Below are positions 9,228 through 18,820 of a stretch of 26,900 bases of DNA, in pieces. The notes under the pieces are model-generated. The model saw nothing but the letters and a program-made list of their open reading frames with translations, searched no databases and was not told the origin of the DNA. This DNA comes from Chara braunii. Its lineage: Eukaryota; Streptophyta; Charophyceae; Charales; Characeae. The first letter of the stretch is position 1. Every line of letters begins with the position of its first letter. Where the stretch lies: positions 1,569,010 to 1,595,909 of the forward strand of contig BFEA01000321.1 of NCBI GenBank assembly GCA_003427395.1. Direction: 5' to 3'. Position numbers and translations under genes: made by a program.

Positions 9228-10190
9228 TTGTTCCACCATGATGACCCCCACGCGGATCCTAAGCCCAAATGGTGGACAAACCCCGTCGCGATCGCACAGG
9301 CGAAGCACGGGGTGTACCCTGCGCGGTGGTGGTACTTGCATGGTAGCGACTTCCCGAGGCTGCAGGAAGTCGCCATCAAGGTGCTTGCCATGTGGTCCAC
9401 TGTCTCTCCATGTGACAGGAATTGGACCACGCATGACTTCATCTACGCGAAGAGGCGCAACAGACTCTCGAGTGATAGTCTGGGAAAGCTCGTGTTCATT
9501 CATTGCAACATGCAGCTTCTGAGAGTACAATCGACTATCCGGAAGGGGTATGTGGATGTTTGGGCAGATATGGTGGAGAAGCCGCTAGAACCAGCAGTAG
9601 GCGATCCTTCAGAGGAGGTGTACGCCGAGGGCATGTCAATTCCGGAGGAGGTAGAGGCTGACATGCACACCCGGCCCAAGGAGGGGGGTGATTGTGTCAG
9701 TGTGCGCCTGTTGCAGGCGCAAGATGATTACGATGTGGAGGATGAGGATGCCATTTACGATGCGGATGACGTATGGGCAAGGAAGGACATGATTGAGGAG
9801 ATTGCAGTCGCATGGAAGGGGAAGGAGAAGGTGCATGATGACCCGCTAGTGTCTCGTGTGTGGGACACGTGGGGGGGGCTTGATGTTGTGGAGGACCTCA
9901 ACGGGTTCCTGCATGGCTGCAGACACACCCTTCATATCGTGAAGGACATTGAGGAGTGTCGCAGGTCGGAGGGGAGCAGCAGACAGGTTGATGAGGGTCA
10001 TCATGTGGACACAGGCTTTCATTCTACTGTTTTTGACGGTGAGGCAGACTGCAATGCTGCAGCCACGGACGTAGGGTTGACACGCATTCCTCAGATGGCA
10101 GTACCCCCCCCAAACACTCCGTTGTTTGGCATGCCTCTCGATGATGGGCGGCCAGACGACCTTCAGAGGGACCTATCCTACAAACTGTAG
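9228..10190 (+). pseudogene. hAT transposase, C-terminal dimerisation domain and acidic linker
   Basis: 320 codons in the same frame as the two preceding segments. Residues 14-98 match the hATC domain: KWWTNP, RWWYLHG, DFPRLQEVAIKVL, then SPCDRNWTTHDFIYAKRRNRL and LGKLVFIHCNMQLL. This domain drives dimerisation and carries the third catalytic acid in the position usually written as (S)xxERxxS. Here that position reads C-D-R-N-W, with Asp (D63) instead of Glu. Residues ~115-320 are acidic and poorly conserved (DVEDEDAIYDADD). It ends at TAG (10188-10190), close to a frame change. The first residue shown is not a true start. Confidence 0.83.
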
Positions 10191-10222
10191 CAGAGGAGCC
10201 GTATCCCAATGTTGGGGAGCAG

Positions 10223-10798
10223 GTGGCATCTCATGACAGGGAGGAGGTGTGTCCCGGTGTTGACGAGCAGGAGGCAGCTCTCGACACAGAGGAGCAGGAG
10301 GAAGCTGCCATGACCCATGAACAGTCGTGTCTCATTGCAGAGGAGATGGGGAGAGGTCAGACTGAGCATGCCTCCCCTCCACCCACCATCTTGGAGATGT
10401 CATCTGTTGTCGGGGAGGGCGAGAGAGGACGTGAGCTCGATGAGTCGTGCGACATGGAGACAGGTACCGAAGCGACTGCCGCACACCCACGGTCTACTCT
10501 GGGGCGAGATGTTATGGCCCAGTTGGGCAGTGAGCCAGAGACAGAGAGAGAGGTACAAACTTTAGTACAACCCCCTCCCATAGCCGAGCACGTAGCTCCC
10601 GCATCGACAAATCCCCCTCCCACATTTAAGAGCATAGAGGCACAAAGAGCATTGACGACAATGATTGGAGAGAGCCTTGTCACTGCGGCGTCTTCCAGCA
10701 TGCTTCGACCCATGTCATTCTATACGGCTCGTCCCCTGCCCGTCTTGCACCGGTCTGTTGTGGTGCGAGGACCTGGATTGGCTATCCCCTTGCAATAG
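10223..10798 (+). pseudogene. Acidic C-terminal tail of the hAT ORF, frame-shifted
   Basis: 191 codons, frame +2 relative to the transposase, open back to about 10145 with no ATG near the start. Glu/Gln/Thr/Pro-rich with no domain I recognise. The composition and GC content match the acidic linker that precedes it, and it overlaps the end of that linker (10145-10190). The simplest reading is that a 1- or 2-base indel at 10145-10190 separated it from the transposase frame. It could be an independent small ORF, but it lacks a start codon. It ends 58 bases before AATAAA. Confidence 0.55.
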
Positions 10799-10855
10799 TA
10801 ATCCTCGAATTAAATACGTTTTAGGAGAACAATGATTTTTCCAACAATGAAAGCA

Positions 10856-10861
10856 AATAAA
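10856..10861 (+). terminator. AATAAA poly(A) signal after the hAT ORF
   Basis: Canonical AATAAA, 58 bases past the stop at 10798, in AT-rich sequence at the point where GC content drops. Position and composition suit a 3' end for the hAT transcript. Confidence 0.5.
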
Positions 10862-11410
10862 GAATGCAGCACAATCAAGGATTAAACAAAAGATAGTCAA
10901 TGCCCTAGGGATATGTTTGCAATTTTCTTGTCAAGGGTTGTCATGTGACACTTAGTTTACCTCTTGCTCCTCTCCACTACCACTTACCAAGGATCGTGCT
11001 CCTCTCCCAGCGCCAACGTGGCACTACCACATGGTAGTCTGTTGTCACGTGCCAGCCAGGCATGGGGCAAGAAGAATCGAAGCTTGCCAACACAAAAGTT
11101 CAACGCACTTCGCCATGCAGTGGTGTTTGCACGCAGTGTTATCATTTTGACACACAAGTGCATGAATCTGCAATGTTGTACCCTCAATGCCACCCTCAAC
11201 GTGTAGCTGGTTTATGGTATATTCAATGTGACCCCTCCACCCTTCTCCTTCTTCCAGCTCTGATTGTCGACACACTCAACCCAACACCCCACCTTCTGCC
11301 ACTCTTACCGACTCGCCATATCCGATTTTCGCAAGATCGGCAAATGTAGCTACAGAAAGGTTACGGCTCTCCAATTCCTTCACTGTGAAAATGCTAAACT
11401 CATGGCATCG
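10862..11410. other. Intergenic; no gene recognised
   Basis: Only short overlapping open frames on both strands, none with a domain I know. A perfect small hairpin, ACTACCA-CA-TGGTAGT, sits at about 11025-11040. Otherwise nothing supported. Confidence 0.5.
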
Positions 11411-11948
11411 AAAACTTTTATCTTGTAAGAAGAGAGATGGTGCGGAAGAGGTGGTCATACCTTACTATCGTCTGTCAGTTGGGGGCAGAGAAGCAGGGAG
11501 GGATGGATGGAGGGAGGGAGGGGAGCAACAATTACAGGAAAACCTGCGTCCTGCAGTGATTACCAATGCAATCACAAACATTACTGACGCCATCCCTATA
11601 CTCTCACATACTTCGTCGTCCTCACATTTCGGTATTCACATCAAACTGACACCAGCAGATTAAAAAAATTAAAAATTATCTCGCTCTCTTTATCTTGATG
11701 GCTTCAACATTCTAACCACACACCCACACCTTATGGCTTATTTCCCTCGTCGTATCCTCCTCCTACACTTTGTTGTTCTCCTCTCCCGCTGCTTCCCATT
11801 TTGCTCTCCGTCTTTTTTCCCATCTCATAACGGCAAAAGTCCATTCCAGCTATCGATCACGGTTGGTTGATCCCTCATTCTCCTCTCCGCCTTCCTGTCA
11901 TCCACTCTGCGTCAGGATCTCAGTCCAACCATAGCAGAGTGGTAGCTA

Positions 11949-11995
<47 letters not shown>

Positions 11996-12001
11996 GAGAG
12001 T
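11949..12001. repeat. (GA)n microsatellite in unit A
   Basis: AG repeat, replaced at the equivalent place in unit B by (TG)n followed by a short (GA)n. Confidence 0.95.
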
Positions 12002-12390
12002 AAGGTTCCTAAGTGAGTAGCTCCTTTGAAACTGGTAGTGAAATAAAAGTTGGAAAATGAGAAGTGTCAATATGGACAAGGAAAGAAAATGTGCCAAGGT
12101 CTTGTACAAAGAGAGAGTGTGTGGAAAGAGAATAAAAAAATATGGTCATGCCTACTATCTTTTATCTGCAGGGCGCTTGGGAGCAGGGAGGGAGGGTGGG
12201 TGGGTGGGAGGGAGGGAGAGGAATGTCGATTATGGAAAACTCGATCCTGCTGCGAATCAGAGTACTAATGTTATTATCAACGTTACCTTGACCATCGTCG
12301 TACTTGCACTTTTGCACAGACCCCTCCTCCTCACATCATGGGATTCACATCACAAAGGCACCAACAAATCACAAAAGCAAAACCTGTTTT

Positions 12391-12391
12391 T

Positions 12392-12488
<97 letters not shown>

Positions 12489-12535
12489 CTATCTTTATCC
12501 ATCTATCTATCTATCTATCTATCTATCTATGTATG

Positions 12536-12600
<65 letters not shown>
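12391..12600. repeat. Compound microsatellite T-(CT)n-(ATCT)n-(CA)n in unit B
   Basis: T run to 12396, (CT)n 12397-12460, (ATCT)n with a few variants 12461-12530, (CA)n 12537-12600. Absent from unit A at the matching position. Confidence 0.97.
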
Positions 12601-12601
<1 letters not shown>

Positions 12602-12974
12602 GCTTCCACTTCTGGCATTCGCATCACGCTTGCACTGGCAAATTAGAAAACAACAACCTCTCTCTTTCCCAATGGCTTCCACTTTCTAACAACTAACCGT
12701 TCCTTACGACCCCCTCGCCTCGTATCCACCTCTTTCTCCCACTGCTCCCCAATTTTCTCTTCGTCCTTTCTCTATATCTTGATATGGCGAAAGTTCATTC
12801 CAACTATCAATCATGGTTGGTTGATCGTTCACTCTCCCCGTTCTTATCCACTCTGCAGTCAGGATCTCACTCCAACCATAGTAGAGCGGTAGCTGCAAAA
12901 AAACCTGCAAATTTATCTCCCTGTCGTCTATTCTGCTGTCAGGATCTGACTCCTAACCATAGTAGAGCTATAAT

Positions 12975-13005
12975 TGTGTGTGTGTGTGTGTATGTGCGTG
13001 TGTGT

Positions 13006-13073
<68 letters not shown>

Positions 13074-13080
13074 AAAAAAA
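12975..13080. repeat. (TG)n then (GA)n microsatellite in unit B
   Basis: (TG)n 12975-13058 with TATG and TGCG interruptions, then (GA)n and an A-rich run to about 13095. It is the complement of the (CA)n at 12537-12600, so the two could pair. Confidence 0.95.
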
Positions 13081-13859
13081 AGAGAGAAAAAAAACACTAT
13101 GAGAGAGAGAGGGATACGTCACTAAGTAGCTTTGGACTTCGAAACTAGTAGCGGAACAAAAGTCGCCAAGGGAAAAGGAGGGTGTCAATACGGAGTTGGG
13201 CATAAAATGTGTCAGGCTCCGGGGGCGGTGCCTCGCTCAAAATACAAGAATCCCGCCCCAACATGAAAGAGGGACGGAAGTGAGAAGGGTGTCTTCTGAA
13301 AAAAAACAGAATAAAAGAGACATGGGGCATAGGGTCTGGTCGCACTGCTCACCAAACATGCGAAATGGAGAATGTATCTTCCGCTAGAAGCTGGCATGAT
13401 ACATCCGTCATTGTTCTTGTTTTTTTCACATTCAATAAAGGTGCGACGAGATGGACACTTACCGAAAGGAAACCAAAACAAAAACTACAAACAAGCTTTT
13501 TCCTAAACGTATCTTCCCGCAATTACACCTAACCTTCATGCTTCTGAAAGTAATTATGCCCACAGTGTGAACATACTTGCCTGCCAAGAAGAGGAAGAAC
13601 GCAAGTGAGCTTACCTGAATAAGAGATATCAGGCAACAACAATAGCTTCGATGTAGCATAGAAAAATGACTTTCCAAAAATATGGTACATAGCACTTTTT
13701 CATCATGTGCCACTTCCATCGTAAGTTGCTGCAACAGACAAATGAATGTGTGCGCTCCACACCATCTGTGGGCGACTGAATAAATGAGTGTGTGAATACA
13801 GAGCATCGGAATGTCAGTGTGTGCGCACTATACCATCTGACACTGGTCAGAGAGCACCA

Positions 13860-14300
13860 ACTACCTGCTCCTTGTCTCCACACGGTTGGCGGCATGAACG
13901 TGATAATGATCATCCGCCCTGTAGGTTGTCATTTGTCGGGGAGTGATAAGACCGTTCAATAGGCGAAGTCCAACAACTGGCAGCAGTCCAACGACTCTAT
14001 TCAACAAAGGGGCTCGCCACACCACTCTCGAAATCTTCAAAATTAGGATGAACCTCCCTGTACAACATCACAGGATGCACCCGTCACATTTTTGTTTTTT
14101 CAGCATTTCGAGAGTGGTGTAGCGAGGCCCAAAGGTTGGAGTGTCTTCAAGAGGTTACCATTTTCCAACCAGCCTCCTCCATGTCTCCAAGAGGTTGGCC
14201 TCATGAACGTTATGATGATCGTGCACGATGGAGGTTGCCTTCTGGAGGGGCGTTTTCTTCTGGCGGGGCGCAATCCAGTAGGCGAAGTCGGACGGTTGAT
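13860..14300. repeat. Diverged direct duplication of a ~120-bp unit
   Basis: Segments at about 13870-13980 and 14178-14295 share TGTCTCCA, GGTTGGC, CATGAACGT, ATGATCAT/ATGATCGT, GAGGTTG/TAGGTTG and a closing TAGGCGAAGTC with the following GAC. Between them lies the inverted repeat at 14011-14129. Coding potential is not evident. 13220-13860 holds no feature I can support. Confidence 0.65.
14011..14129. repeat. Inverted repeat (foldback), 24-25-bp arms
   Basis: The left arm 14011-14034 and right arm 14105-14129 are reverse complements with a perfect 16-bp core (ATTTCGAGAGTGGTGT on the right arm) and one substitution plus one inserted base beyond it. The loop is 70 bases and includes a T run. 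It could be a MITE-like foldback or a fragment boundary. Confidence 0.8.
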
Positions 14301-14317
14301 AGTGGTTCAACTATGAA

Positions 14318-14460
14318 ACACCAGCGGCCGCGATCGCCACGGGTACGACCGTGGTCCGCGGTCGGGGCCGCGGCGACCGGGGAATGCCGCGGCCCACAGC
14401 GGCCGAGGGGAGAGGGGGTTGGGGGTGGGGGTTTCGGATTGGGGTTCCGGAACCCCGACC
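14318..14460. other. GC-rich patch with small palindromes
   Basis: Abrupt rise in C+G and CpG. It contains CCACGG-loop-CCGTGG (14337-14354) and the near-palindrome CCGCGGTCGGGGCCGCGG (14356-14373), followed by a G-run region. Minus-strand frames through here into the gap are not credible genes. Confidence 0.7.
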
Positions 14461-14548
14461 CTACCCCCTCGAACAAAAAACAGTTAAAAAAAATAATTTC
14501 CGGGCGGGTTGTTTTCGGTGTGTGGAAAAATAAAAAGAATTTTTTTTT

Positions 14549-14727
<179 letters not shown>

Positions 14728-14762
14728 GGGGGAGGTCCTCCCAACCCTCCCCCCGGCACACA

Positions 14763-15582
14763 NNNNNNNNNNNNNNNNNNNNNNNNNNNNNNNNNNNNNN
14801 NNNNNNNNNNNNNNNNNNNNNNNNNNNNNNNNNNNNNNNNNNNNNNNNNNNNNNNNNNNNNNNNNNNNNNNNNNNNNNNNNNNNNNNNNNNNNNNNNNNN
14901 NNNNNNNNNNNNNNNNNNNNNNNNNNNNNNNNNNNNNNNNNNNNNNNNNNNNNNNNNNNNNNNNNNNNNNNNNNNNNNNNNNNNNNNNNNNNNNNNNNNN
15001 NNNNNNNNNNNNNNNNNNNNNNNNNNNNNNNNNNNNNNNNNNNNNNNNNNNNNNNNNNNNNNNNNNNNNNNNNNNNNNNNNNNNNNNNNNNNNNNNNNNN
15101 NNNNNNNNNNNNNNNNNNNNNNNNNNNNNNNNNNNNNNNNNNNNNNNNNNNNNNNNNNNNNNNNNNNNNNNNNNNNNNNNNNNNNNNNNNNNNNNNNNNN
15201 NNNNNNNNNNNNNNNNNNNNNNNNNNNNNNNNNNNNNNNNNNNNNNNNNNNNNNNNNNNNNNNNNNNNNNNNNNNNNNNNNNNNNNNNNNNNNNNNNNNN
15301 NNNNNNNNNNNNNNNNNNNNNNNNNNNNNNNNNNNNNNNNNNNNNNNNNNNNNNNNNNNNNNNNNNNNNNNNNNNNNNNNNNNNNNNNNNNNNNNNNNNN
15401 NNNNNNNNNNNNNNNNNNNNNNNNNNNNNNNNNNNNNNNNNNNNNNNNNNNNNNNNNNNNNNNNNNNNNNNNNNNNNNNNNNNNNNNNNNNNNNNNNNNN
15501 NNNNNNNNNNNNNNNNNNNNNNNNNNNNNNNNNNNNNNNNNNNNNNNNNNNNNNNNNNNNNNNNNNNNNNNNNNNNNNNNNN
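14763..15582. other. Assembly gap (820 N)
   Basis: Continuous N. The size may be an estimate. It lies between a (GATT)n array and a (CT)n array, the kind of context in which short reads fail to join. Frames that cross it are meaningless. Confidence 1.

Positions 15583-15584
<2 letters not shown>

Positions 15585-15654
<70 letters not shown>
15585..15654. repeat. (CT)n microsatellite right of the gap
   Basis: Pure CT dinucleotides from the end of the gap to about 15653. It is followed by A- and T-homopolymer-rich sequence to 15900 with no coding frame. Confidence 0.97.
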
Positions 15655-15655
<1 letters not shown>

Positions 15656-15912
15656 GTAAACGACCACAAAAACATGGTGGGCCAGTGTTTTGCCACCGAC
15701 CCAACAAAACAAAAATATGAAGGAAAAAAAAAATCATCAACGGTTTTATTCATTTTTTTATTTTTTTTAATTTCCATTTTGGTTTTTTATTTTTTTTCCT
15801 TGTGGTAGATGTCACAAAAAAATTGAAAAAAATATTAAAAATCATAGGCATGTAGAGTTTTTTTTTTATCTACACCCCATTTTTTTTTATTTTTTTTTTG
15901 CCTATTTTTAAG

Positions 15913-16022
15913 CCCCGAAAAAATTCTCGGGGTTTCTTGCCCGTAGGTCGGTCGCAGGCGGTCGCCCACGCGGGCGACATCCCGACCGCCTGCGGTAAAA
16001 ATGGCCGCGGTCACGACCGCGG
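15913..16022. repeat. Cluster of GC-rich hairpins, two of them nested
   Basis: (1) CCCCG...CGGGG, 15913-15932. (2) 11-bp perfect arms CGCAGGCGGTC (15953-15963) and GACCGCCTGCG (15984-15994), enclosing and sharing bases with (3) GTCGCCC-ACGC-GGGCGAC (15961-15978). (4) CCGCGGTC-AC-GACCGCGG (16005-16022). The stems are CpG-rich in otherwise AT-rich DNA. No coding frame explains them. Confidence 0.85.
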
Positions 16023-16467
16023 ATGATACATATCAACAAACTCAAAGGTTTTCTCGTTGAAAGGTACTGCTCCAGGGCCATGGTTGCTTGGGGTTGGCTC
16101 AACATGCCCTGCACCTACAAGCGAGTTTGAACTGATTTGAGGGATTTCATAATTGCCGGAACTGATTTTGGAGATTCTATGTGGGTAGAGGAGGTGTCCT
16201 GCCTTCCCAAAAAAGTCTGAAAATGTAACCGTATCTCTATAATAAATCAGAGGGAAGAACAACCGGCCCACATAATTTGACAAGCAACACAATTTTCTAC
16301 GCAGGAGCAATTATCCCCTGACCTTGGACAAGCTATAGAAAATCACAAAATATGACAAAAAGTTGAAGTATGGACAAAAAATTCAACGTTTATGCATCAT
16401 TTTAAAAAAAATTATGTTGAAAATATAGAAGCAACGACAACAATTAAAAGCGACATTGTTGTCATCT
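16023..16467. other. Intergenic; no gene recognised
   Basis: AT-rich. A 99-codon minus-strand open frame (16310-16011) starts at a non-ATG codon, and I recognise nothing in it. No RNA gene or clear repeat. Confidence 0.45.
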
Positions 16468-17100
16468 GAAGGAGAGGTAGGGGGAAGGTGAAAGATTCAA
16501 TAGGGGAGGTAAGGTCTCGGGAGAGGGAAGACGAGGTTTCGGGAAGGGGAGGATAATATTTCAGGAGGGAATGCGGAGGGTCTGGGAAGGGAGGAGATCG
16601 ATAAGGAAAGGCAGAGCATCAAAGAGGGGAGACATTGTCATTGTTGTTTTTTGTGGCTTAGTCACTCTCTCTCTCTCTCCGACAAACAAGAAGAGGAAGA
16701 CAAGTGAAGGAAAAGAAGGGAAACAAAACAAGTGAAGGGAACCAGGGAAGTCAAAAAAAAAAATGACGACGAAGAAAAATGAGGGAGAGGATATGGGAGG
16801 TGGAGGGTTGGATCGGGGGGGTGAAGCCTCGGGAGAGGGAGGACGAGGTTTCGGAAGAGGGAGGATAAGGTTTCGGGACGGAGGGCAGAGGGTCGGAGAA
16901 GAGAGGAGGATGGGTGAGGGGAGGTAGAGCATCGAAGAGGGGAGGCATTATCGTTGTCGTCTTTTAAATGTTTGTCTCTCTCTCTCTCTCTGACAAAGAA
17001 GAAGACGATGGGCAAAGGGGAGGGAGGGAAACAAAATCAGGCGAAGGGAACCAGGGGAGTCAAAGAAAAAGATGAAGAGGAAAAAAAGAGGATGGGGGGA
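16468..17100. repeat. 313-bp tandem pair of purine-rich units
   Basis: Two units (about 16468-16780 and 16781-17100) share CTCGGGAGAGGGA, GACGAGGTTTCGG, GGAGGATAA, GCAGAGCATC/GTAGAGCATC, AGAGGGGAG, a CATT(G/A)TC(A/G)TTGT word at 16633 and 16946 (period 313), a CTCTCTCTCT run, then GACAAA, GAAGGGAACCAGGG and GTCAAA. The top strand is overwhelmingly purine. Minus-strand Pro/Ser/Leu/Phe-rich frames of up to 123 codons follow from this bias and have no family resemblance. Confidence 0.85.
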
Positions 17101-17382
17101 GGGACAGCGACTGCAAGTATTTACCTCGCAAGTTAACCTCCTCATCATATTCGTTGTCATTCTCCGTCAGTGTGTGCTTCTCACCCTTTGCTATGAATCG
17201 GGCAGGCTAATTTCGAATTGAAAAAAAGTATGATTTGAGTCATCGATCATGTGAGACGTGGTGTAGAGAACGCATGACATTGTGCTAGATGCGTGGGGAT
17301 GTTGGTTCACTATTAGTAGCCAACAAGAAAGCTTAGACGTTGGATAGCAATACGGGTCAGTTTTAGATATACACAAAGTTTT

Positions 17383-17385
<3 letters not shown>

Positions 17386-17480
<95 letters not shown>
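17386..17480. repeat. (GA)n microsatellite
   Basis: AG repeat with AAAG and GGGAG interruptions. 17101-17385, to its left, is intergenic with nothing recognised. Confidence 0.97.
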
Positions 17481-17481
<1 letters not shown>

Positions 17482-17520
17482 CAAACTTAATGAACGAGAT
17501 TAAGAAGATAAGAATGAAGG

Positions 17521-18480
17521 ATGGAGAGAAATAAAACAGGAAGTAGTGTAGAACATTTACTCCAGCGCGTGCTTTGTTTGGAGACACAACTGACAGAACA
17601 AGAGCTGATGGAAGTCGTCCTTATCAAGTCGGCATATCTAACCCTAATCATGTGGAGGATGATTGAAAGAGAAAAAAAACAGAAAGAGATAAGTTATGCG
17701 CAAAGCAACACCAATTTGAAAAAGGAATGAAAAATACAACGCTTTAGAAAATAACAGTTGTGAGAAGATTGTTGAGACGGATGAGAATAATCGATAGATA
17801 ATCCAAAAGGTTGTAGACACTGATTGAAATTGTTTGACCATGGTTGAAGTTCCATATGTAGTACGATCACCTAAACAGATACAGGGATAATTTGAGCACT
17901 TGAGGACTGTGTTCAGGTTGATTGTGCAGGGATGTTTATAACTTGTGTAGGATGTTGAACTTTTTCCTACCGATGAGGATTTGAGGAAATATTTAATGGA
18001 TGCGGTACGAAATTAGAAAGGAAGTGAGTTGGAAAGGAGGTTGCTTAGGGAATTATGTAAGGAGGGGATGACTCATTGATGGTTGCGCATTGAAAGGTTA
18101 TTCAAGGGATTAAAGGAAAGTTAGTATCATGCATAACGACAACATTCTGGGAGAAGTACGGTGTATCATTTCCCCACAAAAATGGGGATGATCGGTTTTT
18201 GAAAGAGAGGTCTGATCTTCGTGAGAAGTTGACTAAATCAAAGGAGTGGAGGGTGAAGCGCCGTGCAGTATGCATCTCTAATTTTCGTGGTAGCATTGTG
18301 CAAGGGTCTTACCATTCCTAAAAGTCGTCAGCTGAGTGCACACTACAACAGTTGGTGTTTTGTCATATGGTTTTGCAATTCGACATTAGAAGGGTGGAGG
18401 CTTGGGTACAATGTCTGAAGAAAATAGGCGGAAAACCTGTAAAATTGAGGCTGAGATCATGAAATTGGCAAGTGTACGGA
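17521..18480 (+). pseudogene. Decayed protein-coding gene of unrecognised family
   Basis: No single frame is long, but coherent protein-like sequence runs on the plus strand with frame switches. From an ATG at 17521, 69 codons (EHLLQRVLCLETQLTEQEL...) read in frame 1. From about 17730 the text continues in frame 2 (NEKYNALENNSCEKIVETDE, then VEVPYVVRSPKQIQG, FEHLRTVFRLIVQGC, LFPTDEDLRKYLMDAVRN, GSELERRLLRELCKEG). It is broken by about seven stops. From 18121 it returns to frame 1 (TTFWEKYGVSFPHKNGDD, RFLKERSDLREKLTKSKEWR, then FDIRRVEAWVQCLKKIGGK). The peptide is charged and helical at first, then mixed with aromatic residues, unlike the low-complexity artefacts elsewhere. I do not recognise a domain. 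It may be a host gene copy or a retroelement structural gene. It lies 1 kb before a Ty3/gypsy LTR, with no visible link to it. Confidence 0.5.
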
Positions 18481-18820
18481 CAAAAATCATTTTTGTTTGA
18501 AGATCATCCTTGCTGATAAGACAATGACAGTTAAAAAATGGGTATGAGATTTTGGTGGAAAGAGGCATTGGGTAAGAACTGGAAAGGAGAAAATGTCGCA
18601 GCTGAATATGGATTTCTGCATTGAGTCAGCGACCTCAACAATCTTCGATGAAGATTCAAGTGAAAACGCTGGTGAAGATTCTGATGAAAATGATAAGCAG
18701 TTTCAAGCAAGTACTTCTTTTTTTTTATGTTTATATAGTTTGATCTTTTTTTTGCAAGTATATTATTAAATTGAGTGTTCTTGAATGAATTACACAATAG
18801 TAGTACACATACATACAAAT
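18481..18820. other. No gene supported; possibly the 3' end of the preceding pseudogene
   Basis: Short plus-strand pieces such as FWWKEALGKNWKGENVAAEYG (from about 18548) suggest the decayed gene may continue, followed by Asp/Glu/Ser-rich text full of stops. The 143-codon minus-strand frame here is Ser/Leu/Phe-rich, from T-rich DNA, and is not credible. Confidence 0.35.

Larger units (their letters stand above)
7186..10861 (+). mobile_element. Decayed hAT-superfamily DNA transposon (transposase region)
   Basis: Recognised from the domain order: BED-like zinc finger, DUF659-type catalytic core, and the hAT C-terminal dimerisation domain. All conserved segments from 7299 to 10190 share one plus-strand frame, broken by stops at 7620 (TAG), 7683 and 7692 (TGA), 8466, 9216 and 10188 (all TAG). 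A final frame change leads into an acidic tail ending at 10798. The GC content is well above both flanks. An AATAAA lies 58 bases after the last stop. Limits are approximate: I could not find terminal inverted repeats or an 8-bp target duplication by eye. The left limit is the acceptor-like CTCTACAG at 7178-7185. Confidence 0.8.
11411..13213. repeat. Tandem duplication of a ~0.7-kb noncoding unit, second copy swollen
   Basis: Unit A is about 11411-12095 and unit B about 12096-13213. Shared landmarks in the same order are: TCTTGTA near the start, a CCTTACTATC/CCTACTATC word, a G-rich GCAGGGAGGGA stretch, a CCTCACAT word, ATGGCTTC, CATTCCA(A/G)CTATC, GGTTGGTTGAT, GTCAGGATCTCA with TCCAACCATAG, and a closing GTGTCAATA. 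Unit B is longer because of added CT, ATCT, CA and TG microsatellites and an internal second copy of GTCAGGATCTGACTCCTAACC at 12938. Substitutions are frequent, so the duplication is not recent. Long Ser/Leu/His-rich open frames (for example 12057-12689) are microsatellite artefacts. Confidence 0.8.

Noticed and set aside
12057-12696. A 210-codon plus-strand frame and overlapping frames
   Set aside because: The bodies are Ser-Leu, Ile-Tyr-Leu-Ser and His-Thr repeats from CT, ATCT and CA microsatellites.
6758-13922. CAGGGCGG at 6756 and CCGCCCTG near 13909 as hAT terminal inverted repeats
   Set aside because: Only 8 bases match, the flanking 8-mers do not agree as a target duplication, and the span would include unrelated repeats.
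16561-17015. Minus-strand Pro/Ser/Leu frames up to 123 codons
   Set aside because: They follow from purine bias in the tandem pair; two overlapping frames look alike because the DNA is duplicated.
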